Shown piece by piece: positions 37,196-46,650 of a DNA stretch of 64,000 bases. Source of the DNA: CAWEQW01 sp963811365 (GTDB lineage: Bacteria > Actinomycetota > Actinomycetes > Propionibacteriales > Nocardioidaceae); contig CAWEQW010000008.1 of NCBI GenBank assembly GCA_963811365.1, forward strand, positions 558,001-622,000. The letters are read 5' to 3'. The notes beneath the pieces are model-generated. The model was given only the letters and a program-made list of their open reading frames with translations. It did not search any database and was not told where the DNA came from. Position 1 is the stretch's first letter. The number at the start of each line of letters is the position of its first letter. Position numbers and translations under genes: made by a program.

Positions 37196-38514
37196 TCAGC
37201 TGCCCGAGGCCGCCATCTTGTCCTGCGCCTTCTGGAGGGCCGCCTTGACGTCGCGCGTCGTCACCGTCTTGCCGGTCGCGGCCTGGGCCACGAGAGCGTT
37301 GACCGCGTTGCCGACGTTGGTCTCGAGACTGCCTCCGCCGGCAGCAGCGGCAGCGGCACGGCACGGGTCTGGAGCACGGACTGAAGGCCTGCGCCTCGGC
37401 CGGGTTGTCGGTGAAGTTGACGGTGCCGCCCTTGATGACCGGCAGCGCCGTGAACGGCTTGTCGAGCGGCCTTCTGCTCGACTGTGCTGGTCATGAACTT
37501 CACGAACTTCAGCGCGCCGTCCTTGTTCTTGGTGTTCTTGAAGACCGACAGGTTGATGCCGGCGCACGAAGCTCGCCACGTCCTTGCCACCGCTGGGCGC
37601 CGGGGATCGGCACGACGCCGTACTCGCTGCTCTTCATGCCGTCGGCCTGCAGGGTGTTGTCAGCGTTGTTCTGGCTCATCAGCATCGCGGCCTTGCCTTG
37701 GCGAAGTCGCCGAGGAGCCTCCGGACCGTTCTTGTACTGGGCGCTGCTGGGGTTGACGACCTTGTCCTTCGCCCATCAGGTCGACGTACTGCTTGACGCC
37801 GGCGACCATGCCCGGCGGTCGGTGAAGCTCGGCTTGCCGCTCTTGTCGAAGGGGACGGCGCCGTGCTGCGCGGCCGAAGATGAAGGCGAAGTGGATGTTC
37901 TCGGTGTAGCTGCCGCCCTCCATCGCCATGCCGTAGACGCTGCTTGGCCGGGTCGGTCAGCTTCTTCGCGTCGGCGACCAGCTCGCTCCCACGTCGTGGG
38001 CGGCTGGAGACCGGCGTCGGCGAACATCTTCTTGTTGTAGTAGAGGCCGTAGGCGAGCCCGTACAGCGGCACCGAGGTCGGGTCCTGACCCGCGTGCACC
38101 GCCGGTCGCGAGCGCGGCCGGCGACGAACTTGTCCTTGCCGCCGATGGCCTTGAACTCGCGCGTCGCCGAAGGGCAGGAAGGCGCCGGTCGCCTGCAGGG
38201 AGGCGGCCCAGGTGTTGCCGATGTTCAGCACGTCGGGGCCCTGGCCGGAGGTCGTCGCGGCCAGGATCTTGTTGTAGCAGGTCCGGCCAGCCGATGACCT
38301 GGAGGTTGACCTTGATCCCGGTCTGGTTCTGGAACTTCTTGAGCACCGGGGCGAGGACCTTCTTGTCGTCGGCCATCGACGGCGCCTGGTTGCTCGCCCA
38401 GTAGGTGAGCGTCTTGCTGTCGCTCGAGCTGCTGCTCGAGCCGTTGCCGCCGCACGCAGCCGAACCCATCGCAACGGCCGTGATCACCGCTAGCGAGAGC
38501 AGTCGCTTCTTCAC
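37196..38514 (-). CDS. Extracellular sugar-binding lipoprotein of ABC transporter, frameshifted
   Basis: Starts at GTG 38514, signal RLLSLAVITAVAMGSAACGG with lipobox GSAAC. Then serine-rich linker and mature domain LTYWASNQAPSMADDKKVLA, typical of family 1 solute-binding proteins. Further pieces: VLNIGNTWAASLQATGAFLP, DPTSVPLYGLAYGLYYNKKM, MAMEGGSYTENIHFAFIFG, GMVAGVKQYVDLMGEG, LSVFKNTKNKDGALKFVKFM. Indels occur about every 45-70 bases (for example near 38279, 38160, 38100, 37985, 37942). Captures an oligosaccharide outside the cell; the glycosidases next door suggest beta-glycosides. Confidence 0.75.
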
Positions 38515-38581
38515 CGAGAGCCACCTCAATCCGAGAGTCCGGGTCGCCGTGCGCCGGTCGCAGGCGAGGTGGCCATAGAAG

Positions 38582-38599
38582 CACTTACCCGGTTAAGTG
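38582..38599. promoter_or_regulatory. LacI-type operator upstream of the ABC operon
   Basis: CACTTACCC-GGTTAAGTG is an 18-bp inverted repeat with one mismatch per arm and the central CG step typical of LacI-family operators. It lies 68 bp upstream of the binding-protein start, in the gap between that gene and the regulator stop. Probably the site where the adjacent LacI protein represses the importer and glycosidases. Confidence 0.7.
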
Positions 38600-38641
38600 A
38601 CTAGGCCCGCGGCGACGGTCGTTACCGTACTGTGACCTGGC

Positions 38642-39688
38642 TCAGCGTGGCGGGCCGGTGCTCTCCCGGGGGACCAGCTCCGATGCGCCGACCTGGAGCA
38701 GGCCGCGGTTGCGCCCCTCCACGAGGTCGAGCAGGCAGTTCGCGGCCAGCGCGCCGTACGCCATGTTGTCGCGGCGCAACGCCGTCAGGGACGGGCGCAT
38801 CAGGGTGGCCAGCAGCGAGTCGTCCCAGCTGAGCATCGACACCTGTCCCGGAACCTCCAACCCGAGTCCCAGCCCGGCGCTCAGGCCGGCCGCGGCCATC
38901 ACGTCGTTGCCGTACACGATCGCGGTCGGACGCTCGTCGGCGGGACGGGTCAGCAGCGCCTCGGTGCAGACGGCGGCCGAGGAGCCTGAGTAGTCGCCCT
39001 CGTGGGTCTCGACCTCGATCGCGCAGCGCGCAGCGGCACGTCGCACGCCGCGGCGGCGGGCGCGCTCGTGCACGAACTGCACCGGCCCGCTGACGTGGGC
39101 GACCCGCCGGTGTCCGAGCTGCTCGAGGTGCTTGACGGCCACGGCGGCGTCGGCCGCCTGGTCGGTCCACAGCGCCGGCATCGTCCACCCGCGCAACGGC
39201 CCGCCGCACAGCACGGCCGGGATGCTGAGTCGCTGGATCGGGTCGAGCCGAGGGTCCCGGAAGCGCTCGTCGAGCAGCACGACCCCGTCGATGCGCCGCT
39301 CCCCCCACCACCGCTCGTAGGTGCGGATCTCCTCCTCGGGGCGGTCCCCGATCACCCGCAGCAGAAGACTCGAACCACGCTCGGCGAGCACCTTCTCGAG
39401 CCCGGCGAGCAGGTGCACGAAGAACGTCTCCGAGGTCAGCAGCTCCGGCGGCCGCGACAGCACCAGCCCGATGACCCCGGTCTCCGCGCCGGTCAGCACG
39501 CGGGCGCTGCTGCTGGGGAACCAGCCCATCTCGCGCGCGGCGGCCACCACGCGCTCCCGGGTGTCGGCAGCGACCCCCGGCTGCCCGTTCAGGGCGTAGG
39601 AGACCGCCGCCTTGGAGATGCCGAGGCTGCGTGCGATGTCTGCGATGGTGACGCGAGCACGCCCACCACCGGGTGAGGTGACCGGCAC
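38642..39688 (-). CDS. LacI family transcriptional regulator
   Basis: 348 residues from GTG 39688. N-terminal HTH and hinge: VTIADIARSLGISKAAVSYA, LNGQPGVAADTRERVVAAA. The periplasmic-binding-protein-like sugar domain follows (IGLVLSRPPELLTSETFFVH; RIDGVVLLDERFRDP; PTAIVYGNDVMAAAGL; VSMLSWDDSLLATLMRP). It lies upstream of and on the same strand as the ABC operon, with an operator in the gap after it and another before it. The effector is probably an intracellular sugar of that pathway. Intact. Confidence 0.92.
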   Translation of the reverse strand: MPVTSPGGGRARVTIADIARSLGISKAAVSYALNGQPGVAADTRERVVAAAREMGWFPSSSARVLTGAETGVIGLVLSRPPELLTSETFFVHLLAGLEKVLAERGSSLLLRVIGDRPEEEIRTYERWWGERRIDGVVLLDERFRDPRLDPIQRLSIPAVLCGGPLRGWTMPALWTDQAADAAVAVKHLEQLGHRRVAHVSGPVQFVHERARRRGVRRAAARCAIEVETHEGDYSGSSAAVCTEALLTRPADERPTAIVYGNDVMAAAGLSAGLGLGLEVPGQVSMLSWDDSLLATLMRPSLTALRRDNMAYGALAANCLLDLVEGRNRGLLQVGASELVPRESTGPPR

Positions 39689-39699
39689 GAACGACAGGA

Positions 39700-39717
39700 T
39701 ACTGATCCGGTTCAGCG
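39700..39717. promoter_or_regulatory. Second LacI-type operator (autoregulation)
   Basis: The 18 bases contain CTGATCC-GGTTCAG, an imperfect palindrome centred on CG, 12 bp upstream of the regulator's GTG. Aligned on the centre it agrees with the 38582-38599 site at 13 of 18 positions. It would let the regulator control its own gene. Confidence 0.55.
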
Positions 39718-39813
39718 ACCGTTGCCTGTTCCGCACGGCCGGCCGGACAGTGGTGCGGTCAGGGTGGTCGGGTGGACCGGCGCCGAGTCGAGCACCGGAA
39801 GGTGAGTCAAGCG

Positions 39814-40223
39814 ATGACGGACCACGAAGACCGGCACACCGAGCTGGACGATGCAGCGTTGTTCGAGCCAGAGGCCCGGGAGGAGCGGTACGGCGGCGAG
39901 GAGAGGATGTCGAGCGGGAACTCGAACCCCCAGCTGGTCGCCGAGGCGTCCGGGCTGACCCCCGGCACCGCGCTCGACGTCGGCTGCGGGGAGGGCGGTG
40001 ACGTGGTCTGGCTGGCCGGTCACGGGTGGCGGGCCACCGGCGCCGACTTCTCCGCCAACGGGCTGGCCCGGGCCGCCAGGCACGCCGCCGAGGCCGGGGT
40101 CGCGGACCGCACCGACTGGTGGAGGTGACCCGGCGGCTGTCCGAGGCCGCGGACCTGCTGCCCGGCCTGCCCGACGGCTTCGAGGCCGACGACTCGACGC
40201 TGCTGGCCGGCCGCACCGCCTGA
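39814..40223 (+). pseudogene. SAM-dependent methyltransferase remnant with internal deletion
   Basis: Starts as an ordinary class I methyltransferase: FEPEAREERYGG, motif I TALDVGCGEGGDVVWLAGHG, GADFSANGLARAARHA. The frame ends at 40128 just after ADRTDWWR. The next frame holds VEVTRRLSEAADLL...GLPDGFEADDSTLLAGRT. A full-length relative would have ~80 more residues between these pieces, so both a deletion and a frameshift are needed. Unlikely to be active as written. Confidence 0.6.
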
Positions 40224-40376
40224 CCGAGGGCCGGCTTCCGACATGTCGGGATCGGCACCGTCAGGACGGGTGGTCTTCCGGTGGCGGGACCGGATGTAGG
40301 GGCAGTTTCCGCCCGGTGTGCTGCGCGAGCACCTAGCCTGCGACCTGTCCGACCAGAACGTCACAAGGGGGAACGC

Positions 40377-41546
40377 GTGCCCGCGCACCAACCCGTCGTC
40401 CGTCGTCGCATCCGTCCGCTGCGGGGCCTCCTCACCGTGGGCACCGTGCTGGTCACCCTGCTGATCGGGGCGCTCGGCCCGGCCCTGGCCGCGACGTTCT
40501 CGACCACCCCGATGGCGAGCTGGATCCCCAACAACACGGTGTACGCGATGGCGCAGAGCGGAGACGTGGTCTATCTCGGCGGATCGTTCACCGCGCTCAA
40601 GTCCCCGACCGGCAAGCCGACGGTGACCCGCAACCATCTCGCAGCCGTCGACGCCTCGACGGGCCAGCTGCTGGCGTGGGACCCGAACGTCAACGGCACG
40701 GTCCGGTCCCTGGCTGTCGGCCCGGACGGCACGGTGTACGCGGGCGGCGACTTCACGACGGTCGCGGGCGCGACGGCGAACCGCCTGGAGGCGCTCACGC
40801 CGACCGGGGCCCCGGTTCCCGGATGGAGCGCGTCGGCGCCCAACACCGTTCGTGACCTGTTGGTCGTCGGCGGATCGTTGTACGCCGGAGGCAGCTTCGG
40901 CAACATGAGCGGATCACCGCGCAACGCCGTCGCCAAGCTCAGCCTGGCCACCGGCGCGGTGGACAAGGCCTTCAACGCCCATGTCGCCGGCGGCAAGGTG
41001 CGTGCCCTGGCCAGCAGCCCGGACGGCTCGACGCTGCTGCTCGGCGGCCTGTTCACGACGCTGTCCGGCCAGTCGCGACCGTTCCTGGGCTCCGTGCGGG
41101 CCAGCACCGGAGCGGTCACCTCGTGGGCACCGCAGCCACTGTGCACGAGCTGCAACATCCTTGACATCGCCGTCGCCGACGGGTCGGCCTGGGCCGCGGC
41201 GGCCGGATCCGGTGGTCGGGTCAGCTCGTGGCCGTTGACCTCGGACGTGCACGGCTGGGTCCGCCATGGTGACGGTGACGTCCAGTCGGTCGCGGTCTAC
41301 GACGGCGTGGTCTATGCCGGCGGTCACTTCGGTCCCGACTTCTCCGGCTATGCCCGCCACCAGCTCGCCGCGATGAACGAGTCGACCGGCGCGGTGCTCG
41401 ACTACGCGCTGAGCCTGACCGGCAACGACCACCCCGGCATCTGGTCGATGCTGGTGGACCCCGGCCGCGGAGTCCTGCGCCTGGGCGGCGGTCTCCGGTT
41501 CGCCGCCTTCCCGGAGGCGCGGTACGCCGCGATGCCGCTCGGCTGA
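40377..41546 (+). CDS. Secreted beta-propeller (delta-60 repeat-like) protein
   Basis: 389 residues from GTG 40377, preceded by AAGGGGG. Signal peptide with basic start and hydrophobic core (LLTVGTVLVTLLIGALGPALA), cleavage probably after ALA-A. The rest is a series of ~45-residue repeats with the pattern VYLGGSFTAL, VYAGGDFTTVAGATANRLEA, LYAGGSFGNMSGSPRNAVAK, LLLGGLFTTLSGQSRPFLGS and VYAGGHFGPDFSGYARHQLA, i.e. blades of a beta-propeller. Two cysteines in LCTSCNI may form a disulfide. Function unknown; extracellular binding is likely. Confidence 0.8.
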   Translation: MPAHQPVVRRRIRPLRGLLTVGTVLVTLLIGALGPALAATFSTTPMASWIPNNTVYAMAQSGDVVYLGGSFTALKSPTGKPTVTRNHLAAVDASTGQLLAWDPNVNGTVRSLAVGPDGTVYAGGDFTTVAGATANRLEALTPTGAPVPGWSASAPNTVRDLLVVGGSLYAGGSFGNMSGSPRNAVAKLSLATGAVDKAFNAHVAGGKVRALASSPDGSTLLLGGLFTTLSGQSRPFLGSVRASTGAVTSWAPQPLCTSCNILDIAVADGSAWAAAAGSGGRVSSWPLTSDVHGWVRHGDGDVQSVAVYDGVVYAGGHFGPDFSGYARHQLAAMNESTGAVLDYALSLTGNDHPGIWSMLVDPGRGVLRLGGGLRFAAFPEARYAAMPLG

Positions 41547-41550
41547 GGGC

Positions 41551-42867
41551 TCACGCGTCCGGGGCGTCGAACCCGGACAGCCAGGTCGCGACCTCGGACC
41601 GGAAGGGAACGGTGGCGCCCAGCAGGCAGAGCACGCCTGTGGTGCCGGCCATCACCCGCTGGACGAGCAGGTAGCGCGGCGGCGTCCGAAGCCTGCGTTG
41701 GGTCCTCGACGACGAGCCTCGTACGTCGGCGAAGCGAGCGGTCTGGGAGCGCAGCCAGCCGCGGCTGAAGGTGAACTGCTCCTCGCGCAGCGGCTCGGCC
41801 AGGGGACCCAGCAGGTCGAACAGCTCCGAGGGCGTGACCGCGGCGGCGTCGACGAGGCCGACGTCGGACGCCAGGTCGAAGAGCGCCGCTTCGTCCCCGT
41901 CGCAGGCTCGCCGGAGCAACGGCCCGAGCCTTGCCGGCCATCCGTGGGACATCTGCAGGCTCGAGCCGAAGTCGACGATGCCGAGCCGGCCGTCGTCGAG
42001 CAGCCGGAAGTTGCCGGGGTGCGGGTCGCCGTGCAGGCGTCCGACGCGGACCGGGCTCGAGAGCGCCAGCCGGGAGAGCAGCAGTCCTGCCCGGTCGCGC
42101 TCCTCCCGGGCACCGCTGCGCGCGACCTGCGCCAACGGCGTACCGTCGACCCACTCCGACACGAGCACCGCCTCGGCCACGTCGACGACGTCCGGGACCG
42201 CGAAGTCGGCGTCGTCCCGGAAGACGTCCGCGAACGCGCGCTGCGCGGTCGCCTCCTGGTGGTAGTCGACCTCGCTCATCACCCGCGACCTGAGCTCGGC
42301 GAACAGCCCTCGCGCGTCCAGGCCCGGCGCGGCGACCCGCATCAGGGGTATCACCCGGTCGAGCTGGCGCAGATCGGTGGCCAACGCCTCGCCGGCACCG
42401 GGGTACTGCACCTTCACCGCGACGACGCGCCCGTCGGACCACACCGCGCGGTGCACCTGCCCGATGCTGGCCGCCGCCACCGGCTCGTCCTCGAACTCGG
42501 TGAAGCGCGCACGCCATCGGGGCCCGAACGATCCTGCCATCACCTCGTGCACCCGGCCCGGTGACATGGAGGGTGCGGCCTCCTGCAAGCGGGTCAGTGC
42601 CTCGCCGTACGGCCCGGCCAGCTGTTCGGGCAGCGCCGCCTCCATCGCCGACATCCACTGTCCGGCCTTCATCGCGCCGCCCTTGAGCTGCCCGAGCACG
42701 GAGAACAGCTGCTCCGCCGTCCGCGCCTGCACCTCCGCAGCGACCACCTCGGCGGGCCGGCCGCCCAGGCGCCGGCCCAGACCGACCGCACGCCGCCCGA
42801 CGAACGCGGCCGGCAGCGTTGCCAGTCGCGCACCCCTGGCCAGCCCACGGGTCGGAAGGTCGGGCAT
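41551..42867 (-). CDS. ABC1/AarF (UbiB) family kinase-like protein
   Basis: 438 residues. Family signatures in order: KGGAMKAGQWMSAME (KxGQ), AAASIGQVHRAV (the Ala-rich nucleotide loop), VAVKVQYPG (catalytic Lys), GRLHGDPHPGNFRLL and GIVDFGSSLQ (metal-binding DFG). The family binds ADP/ATP and supports quinone or lipid metabolism. Convergent with the propeller gene (4 bp between stops). Intact. Confidence 0.9.
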   Translation of the reverse strand: MPDLPTRGLARGARLATLPAAFVGRRAVGLGRRLGGRPAEVVAAEVQARTAEQLFSVLGQLKGGAMKAGQWMSAMEAALPEQLAGPYGEALTRLQEAAPSMSPGRVHEVMAGSFGPRWRARFTEFEDEPVAAASIGQVHRAVWSDGRVVAVKVQYPGAGEALATDLRQLDRVIPLMRVAAPGLDARGLFAELRSRVMSEVDYHQEATAQRAFADVFRDDADFAVPDVVDVAEAVLVSEWVDGTPLAQVARSGAREERDRAGLLLSRLALSSPVRVGRLHGDPHPGNFRLLDDGRLGIVDFGSSLQMSHGWPARLGPLLRRACDGDEAALFDLASDVGLVDAAAVTPSELFDLLGPLAEPLREEQFTFSRGWLRSQTARFADVRGSSSRTQRRLRTPPRYLLVQRVMAGTTGVLCLLGATVPFRSEVATWLSGFDAPDA

Positions 42868-43108
42868 GCGTGCATCCTGCCATCGCTCGCCCCTCTCGCG
42901 CAGCCGCGGGTCGGCGGTCCGGCGGACGAGGGCGGGCCGGGCTACCGGGCAGCGGTGGTCCGGAACTCGAGGACGGCACGAAGGGTGCGCTTCACGGTCC
43001 AGACCAGCCTGGTGCGCAGCTGCGCCAACGACACGGCGGGCTCACGGACGGGGCCGTCGGTGCGGACGGTCGCAGCGGTCGGCGCGACCAGGGGGCCGCC
43101 CGCGGGGG

Positions 43109-43333
43109 TCACTCCAGCGACCAGGTGGTGTCCGGGTCGTACTGTCCCACCAGTGCCATGACGTCTGCCGCGTCGACGCCCGTGCGGTTGTTGACGACCA
43201 GCTCGATGGCGCCCTCTGGCATAGCGTTGCGCCATACCGCGTAGCCGGCCAGGACCAGGGCGAGGTAGGCGTTGACGCCGTAGTCCGTCGGATTGCCTCG
43301 GACCTTCACCACCGCTGCCCCTCCCCTGCGCAC
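43109..43333 (-). CDS. Small protein of unknown function
   Basis: 74 residues from GTG 43333. Mixed helix/strand sequence (NPTDYGVNAYLALVLAGYAV; AIELVVNNRTGVDAADVMAL). No signal peptide or known motif. Stands alone between the ABC1 kinase and a small plus-strand gene. Codon use fits the genome. Confidence 0.45.
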   Translation of the reverse strand: MRRGGAAVVKVRGNPTDYGVNAYLALVLAGYAVWRNAMPEGAIELVVNNRTGVDAADVMALVGQYDPDTTWSLE

Positions 43334-43565
43334 TCGAGCGTCTCGACCGGGCCTCCGTCCGCAGCAGCGACGATCGAGGAGGCCGGACCCGTCGCCCTAA
43401 ACCTTCGGCATCGCAGCGGGCGGACTTTAGGTGCATCCGTCGCGATGTGTCAGGCGTCCGCGATCATCCTCGGCGGGTGATGACCGGACCGACCCGGTGA
43501 CCGAGGCTGACGACGAGCCGCCGACTCGTCCGGTGAGTCAGCGCGCGGATGCCCGAGAGGTGACC

Positions 43566-43733
43566 ATGGCCCTGCCGATCTCGACCCGAGACGTCATCCG
43601 AGCAATGTCCGACGCCACCGGGGTCTCCGAGGAGAAGCTGGTCGTGCTGGCAGTGACGACGGTCGCGCTGGCGACCGTCCGGCTGGCCTTCCGGGCGGCC
43701 GACTGGCTGCTGAACTTCGACATGGAGGTCTGA
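43566..43733 (+). CDS. Small membrane protein (55 aa)
   Basis: ATG 43566 with GAGAGGTG just upstream. Residues ~25-45 (LVVLAVTTVALATVRLAFRA) form one helix; the N-terminal part is amphipathic. No family recognised. The stop is 16 bp from that of the prolyl oligopeptidase gene, which converges on it. Confidence 0.5.
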   Translation: MALPISTRDVIRAMSDATGVSEEKLVVLAVTTVALATVRLAFRAADWLLNFDMEV

Positions 43734-43749
43734 GCGAGCCGCGCGCCCG

Positions 43750-45819
43750 TCACGTGGTGTCGACGCGCCGGTAGCCGAGGCCGAGCTGGTCGAAGAGGAA
43801 GGCGTGGATGTCGGTCGACTCGTCGATGGACTGGTCGAGCGAGCCGGCGAGGTGGCCGGTGGGCTCCAGGCGCAGCAGCACCGGCCGTCCCGACGAGGTG
43901 GCTGCCTGGAGCCGAGCCGTCATCTTCTTGGCGTGCCAGGCATCGACGCGGGTGTCGTTCTCGCCCGCGGTCAGCAGGACTGCGGGGTAGCCGGTCCCGT
44001 CCACGACGTTGTGGTACGGCGAGTAGGCCAGCAGCGCCGCGAAGGACTCGGGGTCCTCCACCGTGCCGAACTCGGTGGTGTTGAAGCGTCCGTTCGTGGT
44101 GGTCTCGGACCGCAGCGAGTCCATCACCGGCACCGCCGCCACCACCGCACGAGCGATGTCCGGGCGCTGGGTCAGCACGGCGCCCATCAGCAGCCCTCCG
44201 TTGGAGCCGCCCATGATCGCCAGCCTGTCCCGGCGCGTGATGCCGGTGTCGTGCAGATGGTCGGCGCACGCGATGAAGTCGTCGAAGCAGCTCTGCTTGC
44301 GGGTCAGCCGGCCCGCGTGGTGCCACTCCTCCCCGTACTCGCCGCCGCCGCGAATGTTGGCGACCACGAAGACCCCGCCCTGCTCGAGCCACACCAGGAG
44401 CTCGGGGTCGAACCGCGGCACCAGCGAGATGGCGTAGCCGCCGTACGCGGTCAGCAGGGCCGGCGCCGACCCGTCGCGAGGTGTCCCCGGCCGGGCGATC
44501 ATGGTGAGCGGGACCTCGGCGCCGTCCTTGGACGTCGCCAGCTCACGGGTCACCTCGTAGCCGGACAGGTCGACGGGGCTGGTCGTGCCCAGCGCCGTCT
44601 CCCGGGGCGCCGCACCGTCGGAGGCCACCCACCAGGTCGGCGGGACGAGGTAGGACTCGCACGACCAGGCCACCTGGTCATCGCCCAGCCGAGCGAGCCG
44701 GGCGGAGTACGACGACACCGAGCTCACCGGCGGGATCGCGACCGGAGCCAGCGGCCGCCCCTCGAGGTCGAAGGCCCGCACCTGCTGCGGTCCCCCGTCG
44801 ATGTCCACCAGCCACACCGTGCCACGCGTCACCGCGAGATCCTCGACGACCGGGGCGCCCGCAGGCACGATCTCGTCCGCGTCCGCCACCGTGGCGCCGG
44901 CGGCGAGCGGTAGCCGCAGCACCCTGCCGTGCGGGGCGTCCCGCCGGGACAGCAGGTACATCGCATCCGTGCCGAGCACGGCCTCGACGCTCTTGTCGGC
45001 GATGTCGGCCACCTGCCACCACGCACCATCGGGCTCCTGGCTCCGGGCGAAGACCTGCCACTCCCCGCCGTCGCCCTTCTGCACCCGGTCCACCACCCAC
45101 CGGCCGTCGGGAGACGCCGACAGGAAGCTCTCCGCGATCCGCTCGTCGGCGAAGCCCTCGCCGAGGTCCAACCGGTCGGCCGCGCCGCCGATCTCGCGGA
45201 ACCACACCTGCTGCCCGAAGCCGGCCGGGTCGGCGCAGCGGGTGTACCAGAACCCGGACCCGTCGTGACGCCAGGCCATCGACCCGCCCATCAGGTTCAC
45301 GTGCGCGATCGGCTCGTCGACGAGCCTGCCGCTCGGGACGTCGAAGACGTGCAGTGTCCCGTCCTCGGTGCCGTGCTCGGAGAGGGACACGGCGACCTGC
45401 CGTCCGTCGGGAGACGGGACGAACCAGTCGATGGTCGTCTCCCCCGACGGGTCCAGGGTGTTGGGATCCACGACGGCGCGCTCGGTGGCAAGGTCCTCGA
45501 GGTCTGCCAGCGCCACGAGGAAGGCCCGTTGGCGTGGCGTCTGCTCCTTCAGCGCGAAGTACGTGCTGCCGCCGGAGGCGAGGCTGCGGTACGCCGTACG
45601 GGCGCCTCTCAGCAGCCGCTCGACCCGCGCCCTCAACGCGTCCCGCCCGGCGACCGCTCCGAAGTAGCCGGCCGCGAGCTCCTGCTGGGCCCTCGTCCAC
45701 GCGACGGTCCGCTCCGCCTCCGGGTCCTCAAGCCACTGGTACGGGTCGGTGACCTCCGTCCCGTGGTAGGTCGTCGTCACCGGGACCTGCGGGGCATCCA
45801 CGCCGCGGGGCAGCACCAT
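43750..45819 (-). CDS. Prolyl oligopeptidase (S9A family)
   Basis: 689 residues from ATG 45819 (the open frame runs further but the conserved N-terminus YHGTEVTDPYQWLEDPEAER starts soon after this ATG). A seven-bladed propeller domain is followed by the alpha/beta-hydrolase domain with nucleophile Ser in MGGSNGGLLMGAVLTQRPD, Asp in TAGENDTRVDAWHAKKM and His in EPTGHLAGS. Cleaves short peptides after proline in the cytosol; no signal peptide. Intact. Confidence 0.93.
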   Translation of the reverse strand: MVLPRGVDAPQVPVTTTYHGTEVTDPYQWLEDPEAERTVAWTRAQQELAAGYFGAVAGRDALRARVERLLRGARTAYRSLASGGSTYFALKEQTPRQRAFLVALADLEDLATERAVVDPNTLDPSGETTIDWFVPSPDGRQVAVSLSEHGTEDGTLHVFDVPSGRLVDEPIAHVNLMGGSMAWRHDGSGFWYTRCADPAGFGQQVWFREIGGAADRLDLGEGFADERIAESFLSASPDGRWVVDRVQKGDGGEWQVFARSQEPDGAWWQVADIADKSVEAVLGTDAMYLLSRRDAPHGRVLRLPLAAGATVADADEIVPAGAPVVEDLAVTRGTVWLVDIDGGPQQVRAFDLEGRPLAPVAIPPVSSVSSYSARLARLGDDQVAWSCESYLVPPTWWVASDGAAPRETALGTTSPVDLSGYEVTRELATSKDGAEVPLTMIARPGTPRDGSAPALLTAYGGYAISLVPRFDPELLVWLEQGGVFVVANIRGGGEYGEEWHHAGRLTRKQSCFDDFIACADHLHDTGITRRDRLAIMGGSNGGLLMGAVLTQRPDIARAVVAAVPVMDSLRSETTTNGRFNTTEFGTVEDPESFAALLAYSPYHNVVDGTGYPAVLLTAGENDTRVDAWHAKKMTARLQAATSSGRPVLLRLEPTGHLAGSLDQSIDESTDIHAFLFDQLGLGYRRVDTT

Positions 45820-46185
45820 GGCGGCAGTCAACCGCCCGGGCCCGGGACGCGCAAGCAACCGGTCTCGGACGCCGAGCTCCGAGCCGCTGTCCATGGACGG
45901 AGCCGGCAGACCGCGGCAACGTGCTGTTCCGCAGCACCGACGCGAGCCGGCGGCACTTGGTCCCCGCACGTCGTCGACCCGTACAGCCGTGGACAGCGAC
46001 CACTCCGACCGGCACTCGACAGCCCGCAGGGCTGGCCCGCCGCGTAGCCGTGAGCCGAGTCCCCGCCGAGTGCCGGTCCGAACGGTCGGCTGCCTCTAGG
46101 AGTGCGTCGCACCTCTGCGGGCACCATCGGACAGAGACCGCGCCGTGCCCACCCAGAACGGCCTGACCCGAACGAGGAGCAGCCG
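45820..46185. other. Intergenic, divergent promoters
   Basis: 366 bp between the prolyl oligopeptidase and PPOX gene starts. No coding frame of typical character. It should hold both promoters. Confidence 0.45.
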
Positions 46186-46650
46186 ATGCCCCGCACCATC
46201 GCCACCACCACCGACGTCGATCGCGACGGCCTCATGGACTTCGTGAGGCCTCGCCACCACATGGTGCTGATGACCCGTCGAGCCGACGGTGCGCCGCAGG
46301 CCTCTCCGGTGACCGGCGGCGTGGACGGATCCGGGCGGATCGTGATCTCGAGCTATCCCACCCGGGCCAAGGCGCGCAACGCGCGGCGCAGGCCCGACGT
46401 GAGCGTTCTGGTCCTCTCCGACGACTTCGGCGGCGCCTGGGTGCAGGTCGACGGAACCTGCGAGGTCCTGGACCTGCCCGAGGCGCTGGACGCCTTCGTG
46501 GACTACTTCCGCTGCATCTCCGGCGAGCACCCCGACTGGGCGGAGTACCGCCGGGCGATGCTGGACCAGGGCAAGTGCCTGTTGCGCGTCACGCCGATCC
46601 GCTGGGGACCCGTGGCGACGGGCGGCTTTCCTCCGGAGCTCGCCGACTGA
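46186..46650 (+). CDS. PPOX-class (F420-dependent type) flavin/deazaflavin-binding protein
   Basis: 154 residues forming a split beta-barrel. Motifs: FVRPRHHMVLMTRRADGAPQ, GRIVISSYPTRAKARNARRR (phosphate-binding region) and GAWVQVDGTCEVLD, then LLRVTPIRWGPVATGGFPPE. This pattern is that of small PPOX-class F420-dependent reductases (TIGR03618-like) rather than true PNPOx. Substrate unknown. GAGGAGC upstream of ATG 46186. Confidence 0.82.
   Translation: MPRTIATTTDVDRDGLMDFVRPRHHMVLMTRRADGAPQASPVTGGVDGSGRIVISSYPTRAKARNARRRPDVSVLVLSDDFGGAWVQVDGTCEVLDLPEALDAFVDYFRCISGEHPDWAEYRRAMLDQGKCLLRVTPIRWGPVATGGFPPELAD

Noticed and set aside
38100..38281. Regular 60-base spacing of indels
   Set aside because: A few shifts fall about 60 bases apart, but others (near 37985, 37942, 35495, 35547) do not; no fixed period.
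33500..38500. Genuine decay of the sugar-import operon
   Set aside because: Indel density is uniform, with codons otherwise well preserved, and both flanking genes are clean; sequence error explains it better.
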